Assembly: GCA_046328525.1 (NCBI GenBank)
Contig: JAXLWK010000003.1
Coordinates: 1,426,001 to 1,490,000, forward strand
From: JBDHWG01 sp046328525
GTDB taxonomy: Bacteria > Chloroflexota > Anaerolineae > Epilineales > JAHCIE01
DNA length: 64,000 nt
Direction: 5' to 3'
Made by a program: the position numbers and the translations under genes. Positions 27,604-36,772 of this stretch are shown here, in pieces (position 1 is the stretch's first letter; each line of letters starts with the position of its first letter). The notes below the pieces were generated by a model. That model saw only the letters and a program-made list of their open reading frames with translations. It was not told the origin of the DNA and ran no database searches.

Positions 27604-29502
27604 TCAACGGCGAGATAGCGGGGCCTGCTCGGCCCAGAGGTTGAACATCAACAACGCCCACAGGTTGCGGCTGTAGTCGGCCCGGCCGGCCCGGTGGTCA
27701 GCCACGAGCCGCGACACCACCCCAGGCTGGAAGTAGCCCTGGCGTGCAATGACATCCGGCGCCAGATAAGCCTCGACGAGCGGGCGCAGATCGGTCTTGA
27801 GCCAGCGCGACATCGGCGCGTTGAAGCCGCGCTTCGGCTGGCGCAGGATCTCGCGGGGCAGGCTGTCGCGCATCGTCTCTCGCAGGAAGTGCTTGAGTTT
27901 CAGGCCCGGCATCTTGAGCGCGCCGGGCAGGCGGAAGGCGAACTCCACCAGGCCCACGTCCAGCAGCGGGACGCGCGCCTCCAGGGAGTGCGCCATGCTC
28001 ATGCGGTCCACCTTAGTGAGCATGTCGTCCGGCAGGGACACGCGGGTGTCGGCATACTGGTAGCGGCTCAGCGCATCCATGTGTGACGCGGCGTCGTACT
28101 GGCGGCGAAACGGCTCGTAGCCGTCGAGGCCGCCGTTCAGCGCCGTCCGCACGTCTGGCGCGAGCAGCTCCCGCTTCAGGTCGTCGCTGAAGAACGCTTT
28201 CCAGGCATAGTGACGCCGACCCGGCTCCAGCAGGGCGTGCGCCACAAACCGCCGCGCCTTGAGGTCAAAGCTCACCTTGCTATCCGACACTGGCAATTGC
28301 CGTACCACCGTGGGAACCAGGCCGCGGCTGAGAGGCGCAGGCAGGTGCTCGTACATCGCCGCCAACTTGTCCGCCTGATAGGTCGCGTACCCCGCGAACA
28401 GCTCGTCGCCGCCGTCGCCGCCGAGGGCCACCGTCACGTGCTGCCGCGTGAGCTGCGCGAGGTAGTACGTCGGGATCGCCGACGAGTCTGCGAACGGCTC
28501 GTCGAAGTGGGCGATGAGCTTCGGCGCGAGCTCGGTGGCGTCCGGCCGCACCGTCAGCTCGGTGTGCTCCGTCTCGAAGCGCTGCGCGACGATGCGCGCC
28601 AGGTGTGTCTCGTCATACGATGGGTCGTCGAAGCCGATGGAGAACGTCTTGAGGGGGCCGGTGTGGGATTGGCGGGCGAAGGCCACAATCGTGCTGGAAT
28701 CCAGGCCGCCGCTCAGGAAGATGCCGAGCGGCACATCGGCGACAAGCTGCTGCTGGACGGCGGCCGCCAGCCGCACCCGCAGCTCTGCCTGGAGCATGCC
28801 CGCGTCGTGGGGCGGCGAGAGCGGCTTGACCGACGCCAGGTCCCAGTAGGCCCTGACCTCGAGCCGCCCCGCCTGCCAGGTCAGGGTGTGGCCTGGCTCG
28901 AGCTTGCGAATCTCGCGGTAGATGCTGTGGGGCGCCGGGATGTACAGCAGGGACAGGTACAGGCTCAGCGCTTCCAGGTCCACCGTCGGCGTCAGGCCGT
29001 CGGCCAGGATCGCTTTGAGTTCCGAGCCGAACAACAGCCGGTCGGGAAGCGCGGCGTAGTAGAGGGGCTTGACGCCCACGTGGTCGCGCGTCAACACCAA
29101 GCGGCGCTCGACGCTGTCCCAAAGGGCGATGGCAAACATCCCGTTGAGATGGCGCGGAAAGTCGGCCCCGTACTCCTCGTACAGGTGGACAATGACCTCG
29201 GTGTCTGACGCAGTGTAGAATGTGTGGCCGCGCGCCGCCAGCCGCTGGCGCAGCTCGGGGAAGTTGTAGATCTCGCCGTTGTAGACAGTCCAGACCGTGC
29301 GGGCCTCGTTGTGGATCGGCTGGTGGCCGGTGGCAAGGTCAATGATGGCGAGGCGGCGCATCGCCAGGCCCAGCGCCCCATCCACATGCGCCCCCCAGTC
29401 ATCGGGGCCGCGATGGACGAGCGTGTGGCACATGCGGTGCAGCTCTGCCTCGTCCACGGGGTGAGTCGGGTCGTAATACAGTTTTCCCGCGATGCCACAC
29501 AT
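27604..29502 (-). CDS. asnB: Asparagine synthase (glutamine-hydrolysing)
   Basis: A 632-residue class II amidotransferase. The N-terminal glutaminase uses Cys2 (MCGIAGK) with RLAIIDLATGHQPI and YNGEIYN; the C-terminal synthetase has the ATP loop LSGGLDSSTIVAFA and the later GGDGGDELFAGY. It makes asparagine, or amidates a sugar or peptide when linked to surface polysaccharide genes. Here it precedes a sugar transferase, so a role in glycan or capsule modification is possible, but normal asparagine synthesis cannot be excluded. Confidence 0.93.
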   Translation of the reverse strand: MCGIAGKLYYDPTHPVDEAELHRMCHTLVHRGPDDWGAHVDGALGLAMRRLAIIDLATGHQPIHNEARTVWTVYNGEIYNFPELRQRLAARGHTFYTASDTEVIVHLYEEYGADFPRHLNGMFAIALWDSVERRLVLTRDHVGVKPLYYAALPDRLLFGSELKAILADGLTPTVDLEALSLYLSLLYIPAPHSIYREIRKLEPGHTLTWQAGRLEVRAYWDLASVKPLSPPHDAGMLQAELRVRLAAAVQQQLVADVPLGIFLSGGLDSSTIVAFARQSHTGPLKTFSIGFDDPSYDETHLARIVAQRFETEHTELTVRPDATELAPKLIAHFDEPFADSSAIPTYYLAQLTRQHVTVALGGDGGDELFAGYATYQADKLAAMYEHLPAPLSRGLVPTVVRQLPVSDSKVSFDLKARRFVAHALLEPGRRHYAWKAFFSDDLKRELLAPDVRTALNGGLDGYEPFRRQYDAASHMDALSRYQYADTRVSLPDDMLTKVDRMSMAHSLEARVPLLDVGLVEFAFRLPGALKMPGLKLKHFLRETMRDSLPREILRQPKRGFNAPMSRWLKTDLRPLVEAYLAPDVIARQGYFQPGVVSRLVADHRAGRADYSRNLWALLMFNLWAEQAPLSRR

Positions 29503-29561
29503 GGAAGCCCTCGCGCGCGGGGAAGTTTGACTGCGGTCGGCGTGTCAGATGGGTCCGTTCA

Positions 29562-29590
29562 AGGGTACTCCGCTATGCCTCGACTGTCAA
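29562..29590 (-). promoter_or_regulatory. Candidate promoter of the asnB-sugar transferase operon
   Basis: Read on the minus strand: perfect TTGACA, 17 bp spacer, TACCCT. The -10 box is poor. Confidence 0.4.
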
Positions 29591-29601
29591 GCGAGACACG
29601 C

Positions 29602-29630
29602 TTGCGCCTGCAACATATGTCGTCTACACT
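29602..29630 (+). promoter_or_regulatory. Candidate promoter of the Rieske-protein gene
   Basis: TTGCGC, 17 bp spacer, TACACT, about 42 nt before ATG 29673, which has a strong GAGGAGG site. Confidence 0.4.
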
Positions 29631-29672
29631 CTAGGGACGTAGGCTTGGGCCAATCTTGTGCGAGGAGGGACA

Positions 29673-31436
29673 ATGACTGTCACAACGCGGAGCTTTGTTC
29701 GGGCCGGGACGGTGGAGGAGTTGCGGCGGAAAGGCTGTCTCGTGGTCTCCGGCGAGGGTGAGACGATTGCGCTGTTCATGGACGGCGACAAGGTCTACGC
29801 CGTGGACAACCGCTGCCCGCACATGGGGTTCCCCCTCAGCAAGGGCAGCGTGCGCGCCGGCATCCTCACCTGCCACTGGCACCACGCCCGCTTCGACCTG
29901 GCGAGCGGCGGCACCTTCGATCCCTTTGCCGACGACGTACGCGTGTTCCCGGTGCATGTCGAGGGTGGCGTCCTGTGGGTGGACGCCCAGGACGCGCCGA
30001 AGGACTGGCAGGCTTACTGGCAGGGCCGCCTCGCCGACGGCCTGGAGCAGGACCTCAATCTTGTCATCGTCAAGTCCATCCTCTCGCTGCTCGACCAGGG
30101 CGTCTCGCCGGGCGAGATGCTCGCCATCGGCGCCGACTTCGGCACGCGCTATCGCAGTGACGGGTGGGGACCAGGCCTCACGATCATGACGGCCATGGCG
30201 AACATCTTGCCGGCGCTCGACGCTGAGGACCGCGTCCTCGCGCTCTACCACGGCCTGTCTCACGTCTCGAGCAATACCGTCGGCCGCGCTCCCCGCTTCG
30301 ACCTCGACCCGCTGCCCCCCGGCCCCGACGGAACGACCGTCCCTCTGGCGCGGTTGAAGGAGTGGCTGCGCGGTTTCATCGAGGTGCGCGACGCCGACGG
30401 CGCCGAGCGCTGCCTGCGCACGGCCCTGGCCCAGGGCGCAACGCCGGCCGACGCCTGCGACATGCTGATGAGCGCTGCCACCGACCACGCTTACATTGAT
30501 GTGGGACACCCGGTGGACTTCATTAACAAGGCGTTCGAGGTGCTGGAGCTGATCGGCTGGCGCAAGGCCGACGCCGTCCTGCCGAGCCTCATCAGTGGCA
30601 TCGCCCGCGCCCGGCGCAGCGAGGAGAGCAACGCCTGGCGTCACCCGCTAGACCTGATTGAGCTTGTGAATGCCGCGCTGGCCGACGCGCCGCAGGAAGC
30701 GCCGACGGGACACTGGCAGGGTCTCGATAGTCTGGTGGACGTCCTGCTCGACGACGATCCGCGCGCCGATCTCGACGCGCTCAACCAGGCGCTGGCGAAT
30801 GGGGCAAGCTATGGCGACCTGAGCCAGGCCGTCGCCTACGCCGCCGCCCTGCGCGTCGCCCGGTTCCATACCGCCAACGAATTTGGGGACTGGGATACGG
30901 TGCTGCACACGTTCACATATGCCAACGCCGTGGACCAGTGCATGCGCCGCGCGCCCTCGCGGGACCTCCTGCGCGGCGTCTATCACGGCGCGATGAGCGT
31001 CTATCTCGACCGCTTCCTGAACACGCCGCCCGCCCGCCTGCCCGACGAGCGCAGCGTCCGTGACCTGCCCTCTGATGCCGACACACTCCTGGACGAGCTT
31101 TTGAGCCTCATGGACCGACAGCAGCAGGTCAACCAGGCCGGCCCCGTCGTCTACCGCTACCTGAATCTCGGCCACGAGCCAGCCCGCCTCCTGGCAACGC
31201 TCGGCCACGCCCTCCTGCGCGAGGACACCCTGTTCCACACGTACCAGATGCTGGAAGCGGGCTACCGGCAATACGCCAGCCTGGCGCAGTCGCGGCCAGA
31301 TCTCGCGCCGAACGTGCTCGTCGGGGTCGCCCGTTACGTGGCGGCCCACTGCCCGACAGCGCGGGCAATGCTCCAGACGGCGAATATCGCCATGCGCCTG
31401 CACCGTGGCGATGACCTGACCGTTGACGCGGGCTAG
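29673..31436 (+). CDS. Rieske [2Fe-2S] protein with a large uncharacterised C-terminal domain
   Basis: A 587-residue protein. Residues about 5-105 are a Rieske domain with both cluster motifs: C-P-H (Cys48, His50) and C-H-W-H (Cys67, His70). The remaining 480 residues are a mostly helical, cytoplasmic-looking region I do not recognise. It has recurring His-bearing segments such as ALYHGLSHVSSNT, ATDHAYIDVGHP, LHTFTYANAVDQ and GVYHGAMSVYLDRFL. A distant likeness to questin-oxidase-type proteins is possible but weak. The Rieske part suggests electron delivery to an attached oxidase domain. ATG 29673 follows GAGGAGG. The next gene starts 13 nt after its stop. Confidence 0.75.
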   Translation: MTVTTRSFVRAGTVEELRRKGCLVVSGEGETIALFMDGDKVYAVDNRCPHMGFPLSKGSVRAGILTCHWHHARFDLASGGTFDPFADDVRVFPVHVEGGVLWVDAQDAPKDWQAYWQGRLADGLEQDLNLVIVKSILSLLDQGVSPGEMLAIGADFGTRYRSDGWGPGLTIMTAMANILPALDAEDRVLALYHGLSHVSSNTVGRAPRFDLDPLPPGPDGTTVPLARLKEWLRGFIEVRDADGAERCLRTALAQGATPADACDMLMSAATDHAYIDVGHPVDFINKAFEVLELIGWRKADAVLPSLISGIARARRSEESNAWRHPLDLIELVNAALADAPQEAPTGHWQGLDSLVDVLLDDDPRADLDALNQALANGASYGDLSQAVAYAAALRVARFHTANEFGDWDTVLHTFTYANAVDQCMRRAPSRDLLRGVYHGAMSVYLDRFLNTPPARLPDERSVRDLPSDADTLLDELLSLMDRQQQVNQAGPVVYRYLNLGHEPARLLATLGHALLREDTLFHTYQMLEAGYRQYASLAQSRPDLAPNVLVGVARYVAAHCPTARAMLQTANIAMRLHRGDDLTVDAG

Positions 31437-31449
31437 AATAGGAAAGCAC

Positions 31450-32817
31450 ATGACCGATACACCCATTGTCGGCCCATATCGAATCCTCGACGCTTCGTCT
31501 GACGTGCCATTGCCCTGGTACATGATCCCCTTCGATCCCCAGGGTGTGTGTACAGCGCCGCAGACGCGGGCCATGCTAATCGGCGCGGCGCAGGATGGCG
31601 GCTACACCGACGTCTTCCTGTTCAGTCACGGTTGGAACAACACCTGGAACGTCGCCACGGCCAACTACGCCGGGTTCATGACAGGGTACGCGGACATGGT
31701 TCGCGCGCGCGGCCTGACTTACCCGCGTCCCTTCCATCCCCTACTTGTCGGCATCTACTGGCCGAGCATCGAGTTCATCCGCGCCGACGAGGAGCCGCCT
31801 GCCGCCCGCGACATCGAGGCGGTCGGCGAGCCGCAGCCCGAGCCCGACCTGGCCGTCGCCGTAGAGTATCCTGATGCCCACTACGTCACCGCCGACGTCT
31901 CGCCCGCGGACCGCGCCCGGTTCGTCGAGCTGGCATCGCGCAGCCGCCTGACCCAGTCCGAGACGCTGGAGATGGCGCAGATGCTTCTACCCGTCTACCA
32001 GCAAAGCGCCGCCCTGGAAGACATGCCACCGGTGGCGGCGACAATCTCGGCCCAGGACCTCGTGGACCTCTGGAGCCGGACGCTGCCACCGGACAGCGCG
32101 GGTGGCGCGGAAACGGACGCACCCACAGACCCACTCGACCCCACCCGAGGTATTATCGCCAACGTCCTGAGCTTCGACCCCCGCGACATTCTCCGTGTCG
32201 TTACCTTCTTGAAGATGAAAGGGCGGGCTGGGGTGGTCGGCGCTGACGGCGTGGGGCCTCTGCTGAGGGATCTGCTGGCCGCCAACTCAACGGCGCGCGT
32301 CCACCTGCTGGGCCACTCGTATGGCTGCCAGGTCGTGCTGGCGGCCCTGTGCGCCCAGCCGCTCGACCGCCAGGTCAACTCGGCGCTCCTCTTGCAGCCG
32401 GCCGTCTCCTGCCTGTGCTTCGCCGATAATGTCCTGAACACCGGCAAGCCAGGGGGATTCCGGGCGGCTCTAGAGCGTGTCGAGCAGCCCATCCTTGTGA
32501 CCTATTCGCGCCGCGACCTGCCGCTACACGACTTCTACCACCTGGCGGTGCGGCGGCTCGGCGACGTCGGTGAGGTTGGCGAAGATAGGGGATTGGAGAC
32601 CCCGCCCGACCCGCACGCAGCGCTTGGCGGCTACGGGCCGGTGGGGTGCGCCGATGAGTGTGCCGACATGGAGATGCCGGCGCCGGGCGACGGCTACAAT
32701 CTGCCCACGGGGGCCAGGGTGATTGGGCTGAACGGCGCGCAATACATCTCGGGCCATAGTGACATCAGCAACGCTGCGACGTGGTGGGCGCTGTACAGCC
32801 AGGTCGCCTCTCAATGA
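31450..32817 (+). CDS. Alpha/beta-hydrolase-like protein, unknown function
   Basis: A 455-residue protein that looks like a serine hydrolase of the alpha/beta fold. Early strand and oxyanion region read VFLFSHGWNNTWN, and the nucleophile elbow is LLGHSYGCQVV (Ser near residue 290), followed by LLLQPAVSCL. Between them lies an insertion of about 150 residues. A histidine near SGHSDISNAATWWAL at the end could complete the triad. No signal peptide. It starts 13 nt after the Rieske gene and is convergent with the caspase-like gene (51 bp apart). Function unknown; an esterase or lipase activity is inferred from the fold only. Confidence 0.65.
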   Translation: MTDTPIVGPYRILDASSDVPLPWYMIPFDPQGVCTAPQTRAMLIGAAQDGGYTDVFLFSHGWNNTWNVATANYAGFMTGYADMVRARGLTYPRPFHPLLVGIYWPSIEFIRADEEPPAARDIEAVGEPQPEPDLAVAVEYPDAHYVTADVSPADRARFVELASRSRLTQSETLEMAQMLLPVYQQSAALEDMPPVAATISAQDLVDLWSRTLPPDSAGGAETDAPTDPLDPTRGIIANVLSFDPRDILRVVTFLKMKGRAGVVGADGVGPLLRDLLAANSTARVHLLGHSYGCQVVLAALCAQPLDRQVNSALLLQPAVSCLCFADNVLNTGKPGGFRAALERVEQPILVTYSRRDLPLHDFYHLAVRRLGDVGEVGEDRGLETPPDPHAALGGYGPVGCADECADMEMPAPGDGYNLPTGARVIGLNGAQYISGHSDISNAATWWALYSQVASQ

Positions 32818-32868
32818 CCGCGGGTCAGTGAAGCTCAACCATTGCCAAGCAGCCTGCTACGCAGGGCG

Positions 32869-34974
32869 CTAGGCGGGCGACTTACTGACGAGGACCGGCA
32901 ACTCGACCGTGGTCCATAGCACGCGGGGCAGCCGCGCGGCGCTCACGTCCAGGCCGCCCCGGCCAGCGCCCAGGCTCGGCAGCGCGGCGTCAACGATGTC
33001 CTGGATCGTTTCCGGCTGCTCCAGGCTCGCCAGGTCAATCGCGGCGCCGGCGTTGGTGGCAAACGCCTTGAAGGTATACAGACTCTGGGTCTGCTCAGGG
33101 CGGCTCACGTTTAGCCTGAAAGCGCGCAGGTCACTGCCGTAGCCGACGGTTTTCTGCTCGCCCGGCGCCATGTTGCTCTCAGCATTGGCCGGCGGCCAGA
33201 GTCGCAGGATGTTGCCGTCGTTCGAGCAGACCAGGATGCCAACCGCGAGGTTGGTCGGGCACGTCGGGCTAATCATGACTTTCAGCATGAGGTAATCGGC
33301 GCTCGTGACCTGGCAGACGCCGGCGGCGTTGGGCACGACGGCTCGCGCAACCGTGGGGTCATTGGGGTTGGTGAACATCGCCCCCGCGTCGGCGCCGGCC
33401 AGCAACGTCAGACTGAGCGCATTCCGCAGCGTGTCGTCCGTGTTGCGGCGTGTCAGAATCGCCCAGTACTTCGCCCAGTGCGCCAATCCTAGCCCCAGCG
33501 CCGTCCCCAGGGCAGCGGCGCTTTCGACGTTGAGACCGGGGACCTGAGCGATCACATCGTTCTGGCCCGGTTCGCCCGTCGTCGCGCTGTACGGCACGAG
33601 GACCCAGCCGTTGCCTCTCGGATTCGGGCGCACCTCGACGTCCGGGCGGGCCGTGTCAGGATTCAGCGTCACGAAGTCGCCGACGCCCGTCGCCTGGCGA
33701 ATCGCCTGGGCGATGGCGTCGGGGACATCCGTGAGCTGAACACCGAGTCGCGGCGACTGGTCGGCAGGCTTAATCAGTCGGGCGCGGGAGCCGTCCGCAA
33801 CGGCGGACGAGCCGCCTATCCCACGGGCGCGGCTCGTCACCAGGTCGGCATCGTCCACCTGGGCGACTGCCTGTTGCTGCGCCGCCGCGAAATCGCTCGT
33901 TCCGGGGGGATAGATGGCGACCTGCGCGCCAGGCCCTAGCCCGTGCAGGCTGCCGCCGTTGATCTGGAGGACAGGGCCACCCTGGGTCACAGTCACGCGA
34001 AAGCCGGGGTCATACGGCCGCCAACTCCCGCCAAACAGAGGACGCTCGGCGCGCCCTTCCAACGTCGGGGTCTGATCCGAGTACGCCGCGTTGACGGACT
34101 GGCGGATGTGGGGGTAGAGGCTCTGCCACGTCGCCGCGCCGCGCTCGTCCGCCGTCACGCTCCGCAGGCCGTCGAGCAGAAAGTACGTCAGAGCGCCGTT
34201 CGTGGGCGCGATGCGCGGGAACTCCTTGGAGGTCTCGACATCGCGGCAGCCAGACAGGACGATCAGATTCTGCTGGTCCCGCAGGCCTATCGCCCACCCG
34301 CCGCCGTCCAGCCCGCGCGTCGCGTCCTTCCCCAGATCATCGCCACTCAGGGCATGTTGCCTGACAAGGCTCTGCCACCCAGCCACAGACACCTCGCCGC
34401 GAATCTCCCGCACCGGATCCGCGCCACCGTCGCCCAGGTCGCGGGTCGCCCCGCCAGAGTGGCACGAGTCCAAAACGACGGTGACGATTGCACCGGCCTG
34501 GAGAAGCGCCTGAATCGCCCCGTTCAGCTCGCGGTTGATGACCAGCGTATCGGTGACCAGCTGGCTGTTTGCGTCGAAGTACACGTCCATCGCCGCGATC
34601 GCGCCAATCTGTTCGTTGGCATTTTGGGGGTTACTGATGCGGACGCCGTGGCCGGAGTAGTAGACCACCGCCTCGTCGCCGGCCTTGACGCCGTCGCTCA
34701 AGGCCGCCAGCGCCTGGCGTATGCCCCGGCTATCCGGCGCCGCGACCGCGCCCAGGCCGGGCGGCAGGGAGCGGCCGTCCAACTCCGAGAGGAGCAGGCG
34801 GACGTTTTCGGCCGGGAATTGGGCCTGATCCACCAGGAAGCGGCGCACATCGAGGATGTCTTTGACACAGCCGTGTAGCTGGCTACCCGGCCCAAGCTGG
34901 GGGTACTTGTTGATGCCGATTAGCAGAGCGCGCCGCGAAGCGCCGTCGCTCGCGGTCTGGTATGGCGTGCTCAT
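32869..34974 (-). CDS. Caspase-like (peptidase C14) protein with C-terminal sensor-like region
   Basis: A 701-residue protein. Residues about 12-290 form a caspase/metacaspase p20-like domain: RRALLIGINKYPQLG, catalytic histidine in VVYYSGHG (His109) and catalytic cysteine in VVLDSCHSGG (Cys171), then LIVLSGCRDVETSKE and TYFLLDGL. The remaining 400 residues are beta-rich and include a DUF4384-like stretch near the end. No signal peptide or membrane helix. Bacterial caspase-like proteases act in defence, toxin release or regulated proteolysis, but many are of unknown role. It is a single gene with its own strong promoter. The convergent neighbour is an alpha/beta hydrolase. Confidence 0.85.
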   Translation of the reverse strand: MSTPYQTASDGASRRALLIGINKYPQLGPGSQLHGCVKDILDVRRFLVDQAQFPAENVRLLLSELDGRSLPPGLGAVAAPDSRGIRQALAALSDGVKAGDEAVVYYSGHGVRISNPQNANEQIGAIAAMDVYFDANSQLVTDTLVINRELNGAIQALLQAGAIVTVVLDSCHSGGATRDLGDGGADPVREIRGEVSVAGWQSLVRQHALSGDDLGKDATRGLDGGGWAIGLRDQQNLIVLSGCRDVETSKEFPRIAPTNGALTYFLLDGLRSVTADERGAATWQSLYPHIRQSVNAAYSDQTPTLEGRAERPLFGGSWRPYDPGFRVTVTQGGPVLQINGGSLHGLGPGAQVAIYPPGTSDFAAAQQQAVAQVDDADLVTSRARGIGGSSAVADGSRARLIKPADQSPRLGVQLTDVPDAIAQAIRQATGVGDFVTLNPDTARPDVEVRPNPRGNGWVLVPYSATTGEPGQNDVIAQVPGLNVESAAALGTALGLGLAHWAKYWAILTRRNTDDTLRNALSLTLLAGADAGAMFTNPNDPTVARAVVPNAAGVCQVTSADYLMLKVMISPTCPTNLAVGILVCSNDGNILRLWPPANAESNMAPGEQKTVGYGSDLRAFRLNVSRPEQTQSLYTFKAFATNAGAAIDLASLEQPETIQDIVDAALPSLGAGRGGLDVSAARLPRVLWTTVELPVLVSKSPA

Positions 34975-35053
34975 AGCCCAATCCTCCCATGTCTACGCGG
35001 CGCGCACAACAAGACAGGCCACAGCCTGGCTCAAGCCGACCGTGGGGCTATGG

Positions 35054-35082
35054 ATAATAGCATGGGCTAGACAGTTCGTCAA
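35054..35082 (-). promoter_or_regulatory. Strong promoter of the caspase-like gene
   Basis: Read on the minus strand: TTGACG, 17 bp spacer, TATTAT. Expected start near 35047, a leader of about 72 nt before ATG 34974. Confidence 0.65.
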
Positions 35083-35166
35083 GCGACCCGTCAGGAGCGG
35101 CCAGGGGAGTTCCGCATGGACGGGTGCCCACCGCCAGACGAATGAAAATCGCTGTCACCCCAAGGC

Positions 35167-35289
35167 CCGCCCGCCGCTGAAGCAGCGGGCTACGGGTGCA
35201 AGCCTGAGAGGCTGCGGCTCCGGCTCCGCCAGCTCCTTGGGCTTGCATGAGTAGCCGTAGGCTTGAGCCTACGGCGGCCGCCCGCCGCG
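35167..35289. repeat. Composite palindromic repeat (about 120 bp)
   Basis: The element has a hairpin CCGCTG-AAG-CAGCGG at 35172-35186, a second hairpin CCGTAGGCT-TG-AGCCTACGG at 35254-35273, and long-range arms GCAAGCC and GGCTTGC between them, bounded by CCCGCCGC at both ends. It resembles scattered non-coding repeats of other genomes with 'CAGCGGGCTACGG' cores (from memory). Confidence 0.7.
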
Positions 35290-35316
35290 AGCAGCGCCAG
35301 GTTGTTTTCAGAGGGG

Positions 35317-35712
35317 TCAGGCGGCCGCGGGCGGCGACTGGGAGCCGTCGCTCCGTTCGCGGGCCGCACGGTGCGCTGCGCCTAGCGTGCCCGGGCCAAG
35401 CTCGATGAGCTTCACGGCCACGGCATAGCCGGCCAGATCGGACTCAAACTGGAGCTCCTCCTGAAGGGCCTGCATGATCTCGGCGGATGTCACGCCGCGG
35501 CCACGCGCCGCGCACAGCAGCACCTCCAGCTCGGCGCGGAAGTTGCCGCGATACGGGGCCGCGCCCATGTCGGACAGGTCGGCGGGGCTGACGCGAGCGT
35601 GGCAGACCGGGCACTCGTGCGGTAGCATGCTCCGGTCAGGCCCACGCCCAAACGTGGCCGAGAATTGCGCTCCGCACCCGTTGCACTTCAGGAACACACA
35701 GCGACGGTTCAT
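35317..35712 (-). CDS. Zinc-ribbon protein, unknown function
   Basis: A 131-residue protein. Residues 5-40 form a zinc ribbon with C-x2-C pairs (KCNGCGAQF and ECPVCHARV). The rest is a helical segment (FRAELEVLLCAARGRGVTSAEIMQALQEELQFESDL) and a polar tail. I chose ATG 35712 (MNRRC); the frame is open further upstream without likely coding character. It may bind nucleic acid or protein; nothing in the context tells more. Confidence 0.6.
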   Translation of the reverse strand: MNRRCVFLKCNGCGAQFSATFGRGPDRSMLPHECPVCHARVSPADLSDMGAAPYRGNFRAELEVLLCAARGRGVTSAEIMQALQEELQFESDLAGYAVAVKLIELGPGTLGAAHRAARERSDGSQSPPAAA

Positions 35713-36059
35713 GGCGACGATCCTTGTTGTTGTCGGGCCAGCACGGCTGACTGAGACGGCGAGGCGACCCACTCGACTTCAGCGCCCCGCAAAGCTAACA
35801 CGTGACCCTGATCTACTGCGGCCTGATGCAAGGTATGTGCCATGCACACGCATGTTTCGTCCTATTTCGGTCAGAAGCGCGGAGTTAGCAGGTATTTGTA
35901 GAGTGCTTGTCCAGGTCTTTTCTTACCTTATGAGGAAACACGGAGTAGCAAAGCCCTAGCGCCTGCTCGGTATCAGCGGTATAATTCCCCCTCTGCGATG
36001 CACCGACTTCATCAGGCATTTTCCCATGTCCCCACTTCGGACAAGCGAGGCTTCTGACC
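35713..36059. other. Intergenic region of 347 bp between divergent genes
   Basis: No gene is recognised. A TATAAT box at 35980-35985 on the plus strand, without a good -35 box, is about 75 nt before the AhpD-like gene and may be its promoter. No repeat family member is seen here. Confidence 0.5.
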
Positions 36060-36458
36060 ATGCCCACTGTGAGAATGATCGAGTACGACCAGGCCAGCGC
36101 TGAGGTGCGCGCCATCTACGACGACATCATGGCGACCAAAGGCATCCCGCGCGTGCCTGACTTCTGGAAGACGCTCGCCGTCTACCCCCCATTGCTCCGC
36201 CGAACGTGGTATGACCTGAAAGAGATCATGCAGCCGGGGCGGCTGGACCGGCTGACCAAGGAGATGATCGCTCTGGCCGTGAGCGCCACCAACGGCTGCG
36301 ACTACTGCATCAACTCGCACACAGCCGCCGCCCAGAAGCTCGGCATGGACGACGAGATGCTCGGCGAGCTGATGTCGGTCGTCGGGATGTTCAACGAGAC
36401 CAACCGGCTGGCGGAGGCGTTCCAGGTCGCGCCAGACGTTCTCCCGGCGCTGGATTAG
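36060..36458 (+). CDS. Carboxymuconolactone decarboxylase family (AhpD-like) protein
   Basis: A 132-residue helical protein of the CMD/AhpD family. It has the redox motif of AhpD-like members: [16 protein letters not shown] (Cys-x-x-Cys plus a histidine) around residues 78-93. Such proteins act as disulphide-based hydroperoxide reductases or are of unknown role. Start ATG 36060; GAGG is about 10 nt upstream. The next gene begins 11 nt after its stop, so the two are likely co-transcribed. Confidence 0.85.
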   Translation: MPTVRMIEYDQASAEVRAIYDDIMATKGIPRVPDFWKTLAVYPPLLRRTWYDLKEIMQPGRLDRLTKEMIALAVSATNGCDYCINSHTAAAQKLGMDDEMLGELMSVVGMFNETNRLAEAFQVAPDVLPALD

Positions 36459-36469
36459 CCGCGCTGTCT

Positions 36470-36772
36470 ATGGAGTGCCGTGTGGGATGCGGCGCGTGCT
36501 GCATCGCGCCCTCGATTTCGTCCCCGATCCCAGGCATGCCGGACGGCAAGCCGGCCGGGGTGCGCTGCGTGCAGCTCACCGACGATAATCGCTGCAAACT
36601 GTTCGGGAAGCCGGAGCGGCCGGCGGTGTGCGTGCGCTTCCAGGCGTCGGAGGAGATGTGCGGCCAGACGGCCGATGAGGCGCTAGTCTTTCTGGCCTGG
36701 CTGGAGAAGGCGACGAAGCCGGAAGGCCCTGGCGCGGCAAAGACCTTACGCAAATCCTGCACACCCTATTGA
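36470..36772 (+). CDS. YkgJ-family cysteine cluster protein
   Basis: A 100-residue protein of the UPF0153/YkgJ family. The N-terminal motif [13 protein letters not shown], then [13 protein letters not shown] and PAVCVRF, give the eight-cysteine pattern thought to bind zinc or an iron-sulphur cluster. Function unknown in the family. A strong promoter begins at the very end of this gene (36769-36797) and points away from it. Confidence 0.85.
   Translation: MECRVGCGACCIAPSISSPIPGMPDGKPAGVRCVQLTDDNRCKLFGKPERPAVCVRFQASEEMCGQTADEALVFLAWLEKATKPEGPGAAKTLRKSCTPY

Larger units (their letters stand above)
34975..35316. other. Intergenic region of 342 bp
   Basis: No gene is seen. It contains the caspase-gene promoter (35054-35082) and a composite hairpin repeat (35167-35289). 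Confidence 0.6.

Noticed and set aside
31428..31445. TTGACG followed by TAGAAT before the alpha/beta hydrolase gene
   Set aside because: The two boxes are only 5 bp apart, so they cannot form a sigma70 promoter. The gene is probably read from the Rieske gene's promoter.
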